DNA of 64,000 nucleotides, taken from NCBI RefSeq assembly GCF_963675165.1, contig NC_087377.1:1203501-1267500 (forward strand), given 5' to 3'. Below are positions 1 through 11,231 of this stretch, in pieces. Both the position numbers and the translations under genes were made by a program. This DNA comes from Halichondria panicea. Lineage: Eukaryota; Porifera; Demospongiae; Suberitida; Halichondriidae. The notes under the pieces are model-generated. The model worked only from the letters and a program-made list of their open reading frames with translations. It was not told the origin of the DNA and did no database searches. Position 1 is the stretch's first letter. The number at the start of each line of letters is the position of its first letter.

Positions 1-1060
1 GGTTGGACATGGTCACATGGACGCATATTTCAGTCTTGTTAAATTGACCAGGATTGGTTGGGAAGCGGTGACCACCTGGCAAATAGAAACCATTCTAGTG
101 TCTGTTGTTTTGTCACTGCTCTGCACATTGTGTGTGGAAGCCATAGTGGAAGGCGTGGGAAATAAACTGTGTGAACACATTGTACACTAGCTGACATAAT
201 AACAGGCTCAATCCTGTAGAATGGAATATCAGTAGAGCATACCTTGAGAGATTTCTGTTGTATGGTTATACATGTACCTCCACACACACACGCACACACC
301 CTCACACACACCCACTCCCCTCTCACACACACTCACACCGCCCACACCACACACACACAGGCAACCAGTTGCGGGGACAACACGACGCGTACCAACGTAC
401 AAACGTCCAAGTACACTCAAGTGGTTATATTCGATCATGTCACTAGAAGAAAAGCATAAACTGAACATTCACCAGGTACCAGGTACCCTGTACCCTGTAC
501 TCTGCACCCTGTACTATACACAGTCAGTTGTTTGTTATGTAAAAGCTCTTATTATAAATTATTTCACATGTACTGTTGGCATCATTTTCACTTCCTATAA
601 TTATAATTGCTACTATTTTTAAAATTTTTTTAAAATTAATTGACTCAAAGTGTTAAAAATGCATCCCCTTGGCTTTGTGTCTACGTACGTCATTATTTTA
701 CAATCTACGACTATTAGTATTGGCACATGGTTCGATTGTCTCTTCACAAATTAATAACCTAAGAATAAGAAGTCTAATTTTAGTGGTGTCAGATTGTATT
801 AGCCACTGTGTTTATGTGTTTGCCTGATAAGGTTGGCTGATTGGAATGTCTGGCTGGCTGTGTTTTCACATGCTTCTGGAATCACATGAATCAGGTACAT
901 TGTACATGTGTACACTTCCTTAAGTACTGCATATTATTGGCCTGAGATGATTTTTGTCAATTTAGGGCTTGAGACAATCATTGTAAAGCACAGCCGGTTG
1001 TTTTTCAGATGGCAAATATGAAAACATTAGTCACAAGAATGTGAGACATGTGTGTGTCAT
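1..1060. other. Intergenic, no gene seen
   Basis: AT-rich DNA with a CA-rich microsatellite block at about 280-356 and short CCTGTA-type repeats near 475-520. Open frames through the CA block encode only His/Thr or Cys/Val runs and are not genes. I see no splice-flanked coding segment here. Confidence 0.6.
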
Positions 1061-1064
1061 AGTA

Positions 1065-1265
1065 CCGTATACCGTATTACTACTGGTGAAAAACCTTCAC
1101 GAATGAGCTAAATCAGCAGAAAATTTCACGCTTTGCGATTTTCTGATAACAAGGATCTTGTGTAATTACCAGTACCAGTTTGCAATTTTATTTTTGTAAA
1201 GTGATCAACGCTTGCTAAGTTCATGTTTTGATGCTCGCAAAACATTCTAGTAAAAACAGTTTCGT
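1065..1265. repeat. Dispersed TIR repeat, family B, copy 1
   Basis: The left end reads ACCGTATTACTA followed by a GGTGAAAAACCTT segment. The right end carries GCAAAACATTCTAGTAA, which is the inverted counterpart (TTACTAGAATGTTTTGC). The internal sequence (AAGTGATCAACGCT, GATGCTCGCAAAAC) recurs at 23975-24190 and about 27115-27345, and a shorter copy is at 13308-13400. It is probably a non-autonomous DNA transposon; no coding capacity is seen. Confidence 0.7.
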
Positions 1266-1844
1266 ATCTACATGTAGATGTATAAACTATTTTCCATTTC
1301 CATTTGCTAGAATGTTTTAGCATTAAAAAAGCAATTTACAAGTTTTGATCATTTTACCCAAAAAATATAATCGTACGAAAAACCTGAACTGTTATGATAT
1401 CACGAAACTTACCAGATTGCAAACGTCAAAGGAGTCAACTTTTCTGCTGATTTTGCTCATTCGCAAAAGGTTGTCAAGAACAAAACATTCTAATGTTGAT
1501 GGTTTACGTTCTATGAACTTGTTACGTGCCAATCTTGGTTAGTAGATTAGTTCCCATAAAGTTACGCTTTAGCAACCACACTATTGCACTCCTTAGCAAC
1601 CACGCTCGGACTAAATTGGATTATCCGTATTTTAATCTAATAAATAAACCGCGTGTGCTAGCAACAGAAGTCCCTTATCAGAGCACATGTCATAATACAG
1701 TTAATGAGATAGATACCATCTGCGGTGGTCTAGATTCATAGAAATTGAAATTTTTTGACTATCAAAAGTACACGTTAAGTAGGTAAACAAATTTTAATTT
1801 AGATTTATAGATTTGATAAACAGACAGAAGTTCTTTATCAGTAA

Positions 1845-2100
1845 TACTGTAGATAAACTTTTGCGGGACTGCCTTTAGAAAGGTTTTGCGAATTTAAATT
1901 TCACAAAATAGCAGCCTTTCTGCAGTATGCATGCGATTTTTAATTCGTGGGTATAAATTGCGGTACATGCTTAATCAGGGAAAACCACGAGCATTTTTAT
2001 ACCCTCGAAATATACCCGCTATACGGTTTCTACCTATACCGTATAGCGGGTTATTTTCGTATGGTGGAAATTTTCGTTCATAATCTTGTAGAGCATCATA
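1845..2100. repeat. Dispersed TIR repeat, family A, copy 1 plus partial copy
   Basis: The segment ends in ATACCCGCTATACGGT and resembles, in reverse complement, the copy at 30841-31028: both share GGTACATGCTTAATC, a GCATGCAT core and CCTTTAGAAAGGTTTT-like sequence. Directly after it, a second terminus (ACCGTATAGCGGGTTATTTT) starts in the opposite direction near 2037. Further copies sit at about 13118-13305, 53438-53632 and 62765-62955. Confidence 0.7.
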
Positions 2101-2200
2101 CGGAAATTATTCTACCGCAACAGGTTCTATGTCACTATCCTGTACAGTATAAAATATGGGTAGAATAATAATTAATTATTACCTGCTATTCGGTAGTTTT

Positions 2201-2723
2201 GGCTTGATTTTCTGAAAAAGAAGGTTTTAAAATATGCATTTTATAGTACTGTCTTTTTTGCTGCACTATGTACGTAGAACAACACTAGCTATTGGTAGCA
2301 AGAGTGAAAAAAGAGCTCGGTTTTTTTAACATTTCAGTATGGTTGCCTGCATGACTGATAATTTTTAGATCAGAAACCGTCGAAATTAGATCATTTTAGT
2401 TGTGGTAACAAATTGATTTTGAGCTCACAAAATTTCCTCACACACTTGAGAATGGGTCATTAGCATACTATCAGTTGCTTAGCAACAACCCCATTTAATT
2501 AAGATTCATTACCATTGTAATTCTTAGAATAATCGTTTTCAAGAGAAGATTGTATAGGAATTTTATGGGAATTTCGCGGCTCATTGATTGCGTTACTTTA
2601 GCTTAATTGCTCTTGAGTGTAATCCAATTATACCAAAAATACAATATTATTATTTGCACTTCTATTACTTACGTATTTCCAGTTTATGATCAATATCAGT
2701 TCTGAATTTTGGTTTTGCAAATA
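2201..2723. other. Intergenic, no gene seen
   Basis: AT-rich sequence with no long frame, no splice-flanked coding segment and no repeat structure that I could define. Confidence 0.5.
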
Positions 2724-2951
2724 TACAGTGGAACCCCTCTATAACGGACACCTTTGGGGAACAATATTTTGGCCTTTATACAGAGGTGGCCTTTATACAG
2801 AGGTGGCCTTTATACAGAGGTGGCCTTTATACAGAGGTGGCCTTTATACAGAGGTGGCCTTTGTTGAGAGGTTGTTTTGTACACAAACTGTTCATTTGGG
2901 ACCTGGGTGCCTGGCCGTTATATAGCAACTGGCGGAGGTGGTTCCACAGTA
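2724..2951. mobile_element. pogo/Tc1-like MITE with internal minisatellite
   Basis: The left end TACAGTGGAACCCCTCTATA matches the inverted right end (TACTGTGGAACCACCT in reverse complement). TA dinucleotides at both ends are as expected for Tc1/mariner/pogo elements. Between the ends lies a tandem array of an 18-base unit (TGGCCTTTATACAGAGG plus one base) in about five to six near-identical copies, at about 2771-2866. The frame across it gives a repetitive peptide but is not a gene. Superfamily assignment rests on the CAGTGGAACC terminus and is tentative. Confidence 0.7.
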
Positions 2952-3193
2952 TATACATAGATCTATAATAAGCGGGTGATTGCAAATATCAAGCTTGGTG
3001 ATCCAACAATGTGCAAATAGGAAATTTACTTCTTCAAGCGGGTGGCAGAACATTTCAAGCTGGTTAACCCGCTATACCCTGAAATAAAATAATATTATAC
3101 GGCTACCTAGTATATGTTGTGGTTTGAATCTTTCGAACTTCTTCGACAAGAAAACATGCTTGCACTTCAATGATCCTTGAGCAGCTGTAGCAG

Positions 3194-3195
<2 letters not shown>

Positions 3196-3224
<29 letters not shown>

Positions 3225-3225
3225 T
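3196..3225. repeat. (CA)n microsatellite
   Basis: Uninterrupted CA dinucleotide run of about 28 bases, followed by ACCGTATACCTCG. Confidence 0.9.
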
Positions 3226-3837
3226 ACCGTATACCTCGCTGCGCATGCGCAACCGAGGCATAACTATAGTTTTCTATACCACATTCTGTGACAATTAATT
3301 TGTAACAAAACATCTGCTCCTGAAGTTGTTGCATTCAGTAGCTACCTGCAATGTTTAGAATTGTTACCATGTTAGCTCATTTCAAATCAACGAACCCCCT
3401 GCGGCAAAGGGCGTCAGCTACGAGTCTAATTGTCTTGGATTAACAACAAAAAAACAACAAATTATACGCATTCTTGTAGCTATGTGATTGGTGCAATCAG
3501 AGGTAATTATATTGGGCTGGATTCTATCACGTTTCGGCACTATATACACGCCCACACACACACGTACACTCCACAGGTGGTGGTGTTTGTGTGTTTAGTG
3601 GAGGGCCGTGTTGTGCCAACACTGGATTAGCTGGCACAATTGAATGACCTAGTGTGAAAATTTTAAAGCCTCTGACAAATATTGCAAAGAATGCACGTAG
3701 CAACAACAACTCTGCATTTAGCGTGATTATTCCACACATGACGTCAGTATCGGTGATGTTTCACACCATGTAAGGTTGCTAGAGGTCAGAGTGCAGCCCT
3801 ACAGCCGCACATTCCTAGTCCATTGTTCACACACAAC

Positions 3838-4040
3838 CACATCCTTAACCGGGATGTGCCCCAAAATTTTTCGGAGTTGGTTATTTTTAATCCTTACACA
3901 ATCGCATAAATTTGCTTCTTTTTTAGTAAACCTATATACATGTACATGTAAAAGGTGGTTAGTACCAACCACCACCACCGACCAGTGTGGGCACATCCCT
4001 GTACATGTACTTGAACACTTATTACACACACACCTCCGGT
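3838..4040. repeat. Dispersed repeat, family D (inverted copy at 60.3 kb)
   Basis: The stretch with ACCACCACCACCGACCAG, GTGTGGGCACATCCCTGTAC and TGTACTTGAACACTTATTAC reappears in reverse complement at 60275-60350 with only isolated differences. The flanking CCCCAAAA...TTATTTTTAAT and ATAAATTTGCTTCT segments also have counterparts at 60395-60455. So the shared unit is roughly 200 bases. Nearby (4080-4215) are short degenerate repeats of AGGTCAGAGTGCA. Confidence 0.75.
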
Positions 4041-4215
4041 CCCCACATGTATCCCTGTACATGTGTCCAAGTCATTATACAGACAATGTAAGGTGCCTAC
4101 ATAGAGGTCAGAGTGCACCCTCACATCCGCTAACTATAGGTCAGAGTGCAACCCCTTGTAACCGCTAGCTAGGGGAGGTCGGAGTACAATCTCGTAGCCG
4201 TACATTCCTAGACCG

Positions 4216-6250
4216 TATGCTCACATCCTTATGTAACTATCCAAGCCCCCCTCAGGCCAGGATATTCACAATGGCTAGCTCATGTCTGTGGCTTTAGAGC
4301 CGATCACCACTAGAATGTCGGTAAGCCCACAAACTGCTGGTATTTATACACCGAAAGCTATGTGTAGGTGTACAAGTTGAGCATGTTGTAATCTTATGGA
4401 TGGTCATGAAAATCCCTCCAGACATGTAAACACAGAGTGTGTGGGTGTACGCAGATGTTTAGTGGTACACAATGGAAGGTGATAATTTCATTTCAACTGT
4501 TACTAATTGTTTATGACTAGCCCCGACAGTGGGCGTCCTGTCTTGGTTCTTAACCGCTGTGCAAGTTTCATCATGCTTGGTTTGTGGCCTAGCGTACTAT
4601 TATACGGCTTGCTACCCTAGGCTAACCGCTAACCGTCTGTTGTTTACCAGTGCCAAGACTCGGTCAATGGATTGGAATTCAAATGCTCAGGTCTGGAAGC
4701 AACCGGAGGGATGGTAATTAAATTAGAACGTCCCTTTTCGTCTAAACAAGTAGCCCCTCTGCGTACGCTGGCATGCCCCTGGGACCAGGGCGTTCTTCTA
4801 TTGTCTTTTAATGTTTCGTACAATTACCTAAATTTGGGATATTTTCCGCAAGGGTAGACAACACAAGTGATGAGGCAATAGTTGTGTGTGTGGCTAATAC
4901 CAGCGTTGCTCCCATGCACATGATAGAAGGGTGTGTTTTATATCCTATATCCTATAGTATTATTTGTTGAGAGATGTTGATCTAAACACACCATCTTATA
5001 GTGCACATAGCTCTACCAAAGATAATGGATACTCTTAGTTATGTGCTATTAGCGAATACATGTACATGAGGCGATTGATTCAAGAATGATTTTATTGAAA
5101 TTGTTTACTTAATTTAAGTTGTGGGTAATTAAAGTTACGTACCTGCCTGAACACCACACACACACCCATCCCTAACCCTAGTCTACACTTCCCTAGAACA
5201 AAACAAACAAGAAAAGGTCAGCGCATTTTTTAATGTCATTATATTGACATTGAAAGTATGTACATGTACATATACTCTAAAGATGTGCTGAAACTGCAGA
5301 CGTAGGCTATCATGTGTGTGCATGCACAGCTCTGGTACGTCATTGGCTTAAATTTGTTAAAACCCTGGGTTATTTTAATGATGTAATTTGTTGTTGATTT
5401 GCTGACTGCGTCCAAGAGAGGAAATAGTGGTTTAGCTTTGATACACCTTTAGTGGTTGTGTATGTGTAGTCTAGACTCTTGCTGAGCTAGAGGGGAAGTG
5501 TGAGCATTGAGTGCAGCATGTGTCACTACTAACTACCTCACTAACTAACTAGGGGGACAGTTGTGAGCTTCATTGTAAGAATTCGTCGAAATTGGGTTAA
5601 AAAATACCCCATCTCCAGACTGCCTCTATTACAGTGTTTTGAGCTGGGTTCTGTATGAGTATGCTTTGCATCTCTGGGGCAAATTTTGCACTCACTTTTA
5701 ATCAATAGACAGAATGCTAGTACCTGCAGTGTGTAGGCTAGTGTACAGAGCCTATAGTGTGGTCCCACTGTGTACACGGTCGACTAGTGTACAGAGCCTA
5801 TAATTATATAGTGTGGTCCCACTGTAGCTAGTGGTTGACTTACTAATACAGTTGCATTTCTAGTGAGGTGAAAGGGGCCAGTTGCAGTAACAGTTTACAC
5901 AAGCCTAATAAAACAGCTCAGCCCAAACTAAACCAGGGCTACCTGTACTGAAATGTACGTTGCCCTGACTTGAAGTAACATCAATTCCACTTGATGAGGA
6001 AACAATCATTCCAGCTGCACTGTGGTATGTGCATGACTTGTGTTTGTGCAATGTTGTATAATTATGTTGAAAGTGCTGTTACAACAGTTTCATACCAAAC
6101 ACAACAAGCCACCGCCCACTCAATGACAGGCTATAGTAAACACCCGCCCACACACTTGACATTAGGCCATACTGTACATAAACAGTATTATAAATATGTA
6201 CAGCAAACACACAACAGTGCTAGTAGCTACACAACAAATTAAAGTGGGTT
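4216..6250. other. Intergenic, no gene supported
   Basis: A frame at 4672-4857 (61 aa) lacks recognisable features or splice partners and is not called. Around 5735-5835 a short element (AGAGCCTATA...GTGTGGTCCCACTGT) is present twice in tandem; a related copy is at 31390-31430. Otherwise nothing is seen. Confidence 0.5.
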
Positions 6251-6254
6251 AGAA

Positions 6255-6292
6255 CACACACACAAACTTAGGCACACACACACATTCCCCCC

Positions 6293-6334
<42 letters not shown>

Positions 6335-6449
6335 CCCCCCCTATACACACACACACACATTCCCCTCTATACACACACACACACCACCATCCCCCCCCAC
6401 ACACACACACACATTCCCCCCTATACACACACACACACACATTCCCCCC

Positions 6450-6480
<31 letters not shown>

Positions 6481-6519
6481 CACCCCACACACACACACAC
6501 TCCCTCCCCCCACACACAG
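6255..6519. repeat. Compound CA microsatellite/minisatellite
   Basis: CA runs are interrupted at regular intervals by CATTCCCCCCTATA-type spacers, giving a higher-order minisatellite. The frames on either strand encode only low-complexity peptide. Confidence 0.9.
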
Positions 6520-7167
6520 CACAGCACACTAAATAGAGCTGTTCTTGTGGAGTATAATTATAAGCAATACTACATGCAGGTCTTTGTCTCCATTGCAGCA
6601 AAGGTGTGGTGGATGTTGAGGTATATACATCGGTCACTACCTAACACTGCGTGGAAACGTTGTTTACTTCCTCAATGGAAGCTAACAAATGATAGGAACG
6701 GCATATGCATTTACTTTCTGGTTTTTCTCGTAACTTGTGCACGCACACGCACCCCTGTAACTGTAACTGTATAATTATTATGTTGCCTTATAAGGAGAGA
6801 TCTCTACCTGCAAAAAAAGACTGTACATTGGAGCTTGTGTTGGCCTGCTCAGCTGCAATAGTGGTGCCAGAGGAGGTACAACAAGCAGGAGCAGTTAGCT
6901 ACAGTGAGCTGTAGTTACATTCCAGTTCACATGTAGGTTTGTTAAATCTGAGCCAGCTAATAAACTATTGCTCCTGCATGTCATACTTCCTTTGGGTGGC
7001 CTGGGTGGGTGGCATACTGTACCAAAAGTAATAGCCACAATAATAAATTCTTTATTAATTTTGTTGCACAGCAATTCCATATGCAGCATTTATTTATCTA
7101 GTAGAATGTTGACATTGACTTATGTACCTCGTCTATTTCTGAAAAGCACCTTTAATACGTGTATATA

Positions 7168-7660
7168 GATCTGCAGGTGTAAAACGGCTGCAAATTAGAG
7201 CTACTGTATTATCATTATCATTACTTACTGCCAGAGTGTGAACAAAAATCAAAATCGTATTTAAAGGAACCCATACTGCACATGCGCATACACGCACACA
7301 GCGAGTCTATGCGCATGCATCTTTACAGATATGCATGTGCAAAACGGCTGCAAATTGGAGCTTCCGCAGTACATACTGTATATAGTACCGTACTCACCCA
7401 GCCAGTGTGAAAAACAAATCACTGCCAGATTTATTCAAAGGAACCCATGCATAGTATACTCTGCGCACACACACACACAGCGAGTCCTTGCGCATGCGCG
7501 CCCCTACAGATATGCAGGTGCAAAACGGCTGCAAATTGGAACTACTGTAATATCATTACTGGTCAAGGGCATGGATAGAATAATAACTATCTATGGTGTC
7601 AAGGTGACCTACAAACCACCCAAATAGCTGCCAGACTAGTTCAAAGGAACCCATGTCCAT
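7168..7660. repeat. Three-unit tandem repeat upstream of TGF-beta gene
   Basis: Units of about 160-180 bases start near 7168, 7326 and 7506. Each contains AAAACGGCTGCAAATT, a CA stretch followed by GCGAGTC, a GCGCATGC palindrome and TTCAAAGGAACCCAT. The array ends about 170 bases before the TGF-beta TATA box, so it may fall in the regulatory region of that gene; that role is inference. Confidence 0.8.
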
Positions 7661-7789
7661 AGATACAAAAGACAAGAAGCTGTGGGCACCATAAGAATGT
7701 AGGGTTAAAACTTCACAAGCTTCTTTTATTTCCCTCATCTATTTTGGGACACATTAATTTTGTGCTTTGCGAGCAGCCCCACCCATTTA

Positions 7790-7797
7790 TGACGTTA
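7790..7797 (+). promoter_or_regulatory. CRE-like half site
   Basis: TGACGTTA lies about 35 bases before the TATA box of the TGF-beta gene. It resembles an ATF/CREB site by sequence only. Confidence 0.3.
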
Positions 7798-7830
7798 CCT
7801 CATAATTGAAATTAATTATAGCTCATTACC

Positions 7831-7837
7831 TATAAAA
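7831..7837 (+). promoter_or_regulatory. TATA box of TGF-beta gene
   Basis: TATAAAA lies 53 bases before the first in-frame ATG (7884) and 92 bases before the preferred one (7923). A start site about 30 bases downstream (near 7860) would include both ATGs in the mRNA. Confidence 0.6.
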
Positions 7838-7922
7838 TCGACGCTTCGAAAAGCCTCAAGCAAGTCGAGAGCAATCTGCGCACATGTTCAGAGCTACTTT
7901 AGCAGCAAGCAAGCAAGCAGCC

Positions 7923-9274
7923 ATGAAGAACTCCCTAAGTATCATCGCAGTGATTGTATCACTAAGCCTAGTAGCGCAACCCAAGCCACTCAACATGAAC
8001 AAGAGGGAAACAACGCAGCAGCAAGCTGAATATTTTATTCCAAGCAACGAGTCCGGCTCCCGCTATATACTGGATATCTTCAACAGCCTGTCCAACAACT
8101 CTATTTCAGATCCTATCACATCTCAGGCCAACACTATTAGATCTCTGAAAAACGTGGCTCCAGGTAATGAAAAATTATCATCCAGTATCTATGCAATATC
8201 TAGCTTGCAGCATGCAAGGTTTATTATAGCAGGAGATTTTTTTGTACCATAATTACGATACTGTACAGCTGGTAATTTTCGTCGGTGCAAATTTTCGTAT
8301 AAACTAATTTCAAATAATTTCGTACATCTCAGGATAATTAACGTTGAACCAAGACAATACAAAATATACGAAAATTTCTACCGTACGAAAATAACACCGC
8401 TCTGCGTATAATTATAGTTTAATATTTCCCTTTCTAGAGAAAATGAACGTAATGATATTGCGGCTACACTAGCCAATAGCCCGAGGGGGGGGGGGATGGG
8501 GGGGTGCTTGTTTAGGCGACCCTCTCATACTAATCTGTTACGTAACTAGACTAGCATACCAACACTATATACTTCGTGTTGCTGAAGAAAATAAATGACT
8601 ACAAGTCGAGGAAAGAAATAAAACTGATGCTGCTTCGTTATGTTGTGTGGCTTCTGTTAGTTGGTTGTCATTGAAGTCTCAACTAGCAGTCCTGTGAAGT
8701 ACTGCAAGTATTTAAAGTGGTTGCCCTGCGAATATTGATCTTAGATTTAATTAGGTGTTATGCAGGAAGACCTTTGAAAAGCTTGGGTGACAAGCTATTG
8801 TGGTTGGTGTGATGAATGACTGTGGTGTACTACTCAGCAGCTGTACTCCAGTATCAGACCACACTATTGTGTAGAGCCAGGCTCTGTCTAGATCTGTGTG
8901 TACACAACCAAAGAAGCTTTGAAGCTTGTCTCCTTGGTTTAGACACAAGCATGAAGCTGTAGTTTACCATTTAGAGCTTGAACTTGTAAAGTAAACGTTT
9001 TAGTGCCGTACTACACAAGATAGTATAGGTCAGATGCAGCCTGTTTTGCAATTCACGATTATAACCTTTTCCAGTGTTAGTTTTTGCAGGCTTCTAATAA
9101 CAGTTCAGACTGGATGGGGTGCAATGTGTACCTCCTCCCGTATCCTTGGTCTCCTGATAGTGTGTGTGTGTGTATATGTTCTTGTTATCAGTTATTAGTT
9201 GTGGAATACCTGTGGTAGCCTGTTCTCCATGTTGTTTATGCTGTATCCACCCCTCTCTCACACACCCCTCACAC

Positions 9275-9324
<50 letters not shown>

Positions 9325-11231
9325 CTAGCTGTAATCTATTCAACTTCTCACTGTCTGGGATCGGGGACTCTGAGTACGCCATAGGATCTGACCTCTATCT
9401 CTACATGACTCGACAACACACGTTCACGGAGAGACTAACTATAGAGATCCGTAAATTCAAACAAGAAGACGATGTAGAAGATTTTATAACCTCTAAAGAG
9501 ATTCTACCGCTCAAGGAACCTGGCTGGCTCAAATTCCCTATGCAAGCTTACTTATCTGAGCTAATACCAGAGGGTAAGTACACACACACGTAGGTCCTAC
9601 TGATAATTATTGATGCATTCAATTTCCAATTAATTTGGTAGCTATCTTTGAGAGCCGTTGATTTTTGTTTATATTGCAATAAAAGAAATGTAGCTCTCAG
9701 AATTACCTTTACAATGCACAAATTTTAAGGCTAGAATTCAGCTTGTTAGTCATCTCAAAAAATTTACGAAATGCCATTCTTTAGTTTTGTGAGTGGACAG
9801 TGGTTGACTAGCAATACTGTACGTGGTGTAACTTGTGAGCAGTTGTGCTTCCTTGCCAAGAGAATGCTTTGAAGCCCACTAAGAGTTGACTAACTTGATC
9901 TCTTTCAAAGACCTCCATAGCCAGAAGATCATTTGTACAGTATTTGCTCAGCCATAGCAGCGTGTGCTTCTTGGCTGTTAACATCTCATGATTGCATTGC
10001 TGGCAATTATTCTATCCTAGACAATTCTCAAATATAGACAATTCTATGATGATTATTTGGCATGTTAATGAAAGGCACCCACACACACACTCACACTCTC
10101 TCCCCACACACACACTCACACAGGCAAGATGCACGCTTTATTGCGAGTCATCATCAAGGGTCAGGATCAGGCCCCGCTAGACTGCAATGATGGTCCTATC
10201 AGCTTCGTCTACTCCCAGGTTGAGCTAGACCGCGCCCCCTATCTCACACTCTACTCATACGATCACAGAATAGAGAAAATCGACTACACAGCTATCCTCA
10301 AGAAACTGGAGATAGAGAGAGTGGTGAGTAAGCTTCACAATGACAGCAGCTATGTGGCGTACTAGCTTACTTAAACGTAATTTGTATTGATGGTACCCCT
10401 ACGTAGATTTGCTAGCAGAGTGTCATACAGGGGGGAAGGGGGATATCCCCCTCTAGCTCCAATCCCCCCCCCCCAAATTTGCATTCATGTACTGGTTGTA
10501 TGACTGAGTGCTGGACATTTTTTACATACTAACAGGGTATTGAAATAACCAGTTAATTTTCTGGTTACTTTTCTTATTTCCCCCTCTACTTCAAAATCCT
10601 GTATGACACCCTGGAAGTTATAAAATTAATTAAGGCAAAGAAGAATCATCCCATTAATTTTATGTTATTATCCTCCAAGTACTGTAATCCCAATAGTTGA
10701 TGCAAAGCCTAAGAGATCATTCTGTCAATAACACTTGGTAGTAGTAGGTGCTGTACGTCTTTCTAATCATTGATTATGTTTTTTTTGTTCCCCTCCATAC
10801 AGGATGATGACATTACTTCCCCAACACGTACCAATGAGCGGAGGAAAAGACAGAACGAACCGGCCTGTCAACTGAACGATCTTAAAATCCCCGCTGACAA
10901 AATCCCAATGTCTGCAATTTTGGAAGGTGCTACTATTCTTATGCCCTCGGAAGTCAACCTGGGTATATGCGGTGGAGTGTGCACAAATACACTACCAAAA
11001 GAAGATGAATTAAAGCACTCACTGTTAGCCCACTACCTTCTCTCCACCAACGGGTTTTCATACCCTGATGGCAGGGTGTCCCAGTGCTGTGCTCCAGTGT
11101 CGTATGCATCACAGACGTTTCTCATAAGGACACCAGACGACAGAATTGATCTTATCAATCTGCTTCACATGCGAATCGCCAAATGTGTCTGTTTAAATAT
11201 TGTACATTTAAACGGCGGTGCAGGAAGATAA
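7923..11231 (+). CDS. TGF-beta superfamily ligand, complete, 4 exons
   Basis: Secreted growth factor precursor whose dimer binds type I/II receptor kinases. Exons: 7923-8163, 9322-9573, 10124-10323 and 10803-11231, all GT-AG with phases 1, 1 and 0; total 373 aa. An upstream in-frame ATG at 7884 would add 13 aa, but the ATG at 7923 has the better context (AGCCATGA) and directly starts the hydrophobic signal peptide (MKNSLSIIAVIVSLSLVA). The prodomain fills residues 20-247, with a furin site RRKR at 244-247. The mature part (248-373) has all seven cystine-knot cysteines: C253, then CGGVC, CC and the final CVC; after the last Cys there is an unusual short Gly-rich tail. Acceptors of exons 2 and 3 are formed by CA microsatellites. 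Whether it is BMP-like or TGF-beta/activin-like cannot be told by eye. Confidence 0.95.
8250..8405. repeat. Family A-like repeat in TGF-beta intron 1
   Basis: Intron segment with TTTTCGTCGGTGCAAATTTTCG at the left and TACGAAAATTTCTACCG at the right. It resembles termini of repeat family A but is more diverged. A poly(G) run follows at 8484-8502. Confidence 0.4.
9274..9320. repeat. (CA)n forming a splice acceptor
   Basis: A CA run of about 44 bases reads straight into the AG acceptor of TGF-beta exon 2, so the repeat replaces the usual pyrimidine tract. Confidence 0.85.
10412..10615. mobile_element. hAT-like MITE, family C, copy 1
   Basis: Termini GTGTCATACAGG (left) and CCTGTATGACACCCTGG (right) are inverted. 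Inner sequences (GGATATCCCCCT near the left end, CCCCCTCTACTTCAAAATCC near the right) are shared with the copy at 62158-62385 in opposite orientation. It sits in intron 3 of the TGF-beta gene. Confidence 0.75.

Noticed and set aside
39-468. Overlapping frames of 62-116 aa on both strands
   Set aside because: They run through a CA microsatellite and give low-complexity His/Thr or Cys/Val peptides.
2686-2968. Two frames encoding a repeated GGLYTEVAFIQRWP-like peptide
   Set aside because: The repetition comes from the 18-base minisatellite inside a MITE, with no start context, splice sites or domain.
6249-6527. Cys/Val-rich 92-aa frame
   Set aside because: Translation of a CA/TG repeat array.
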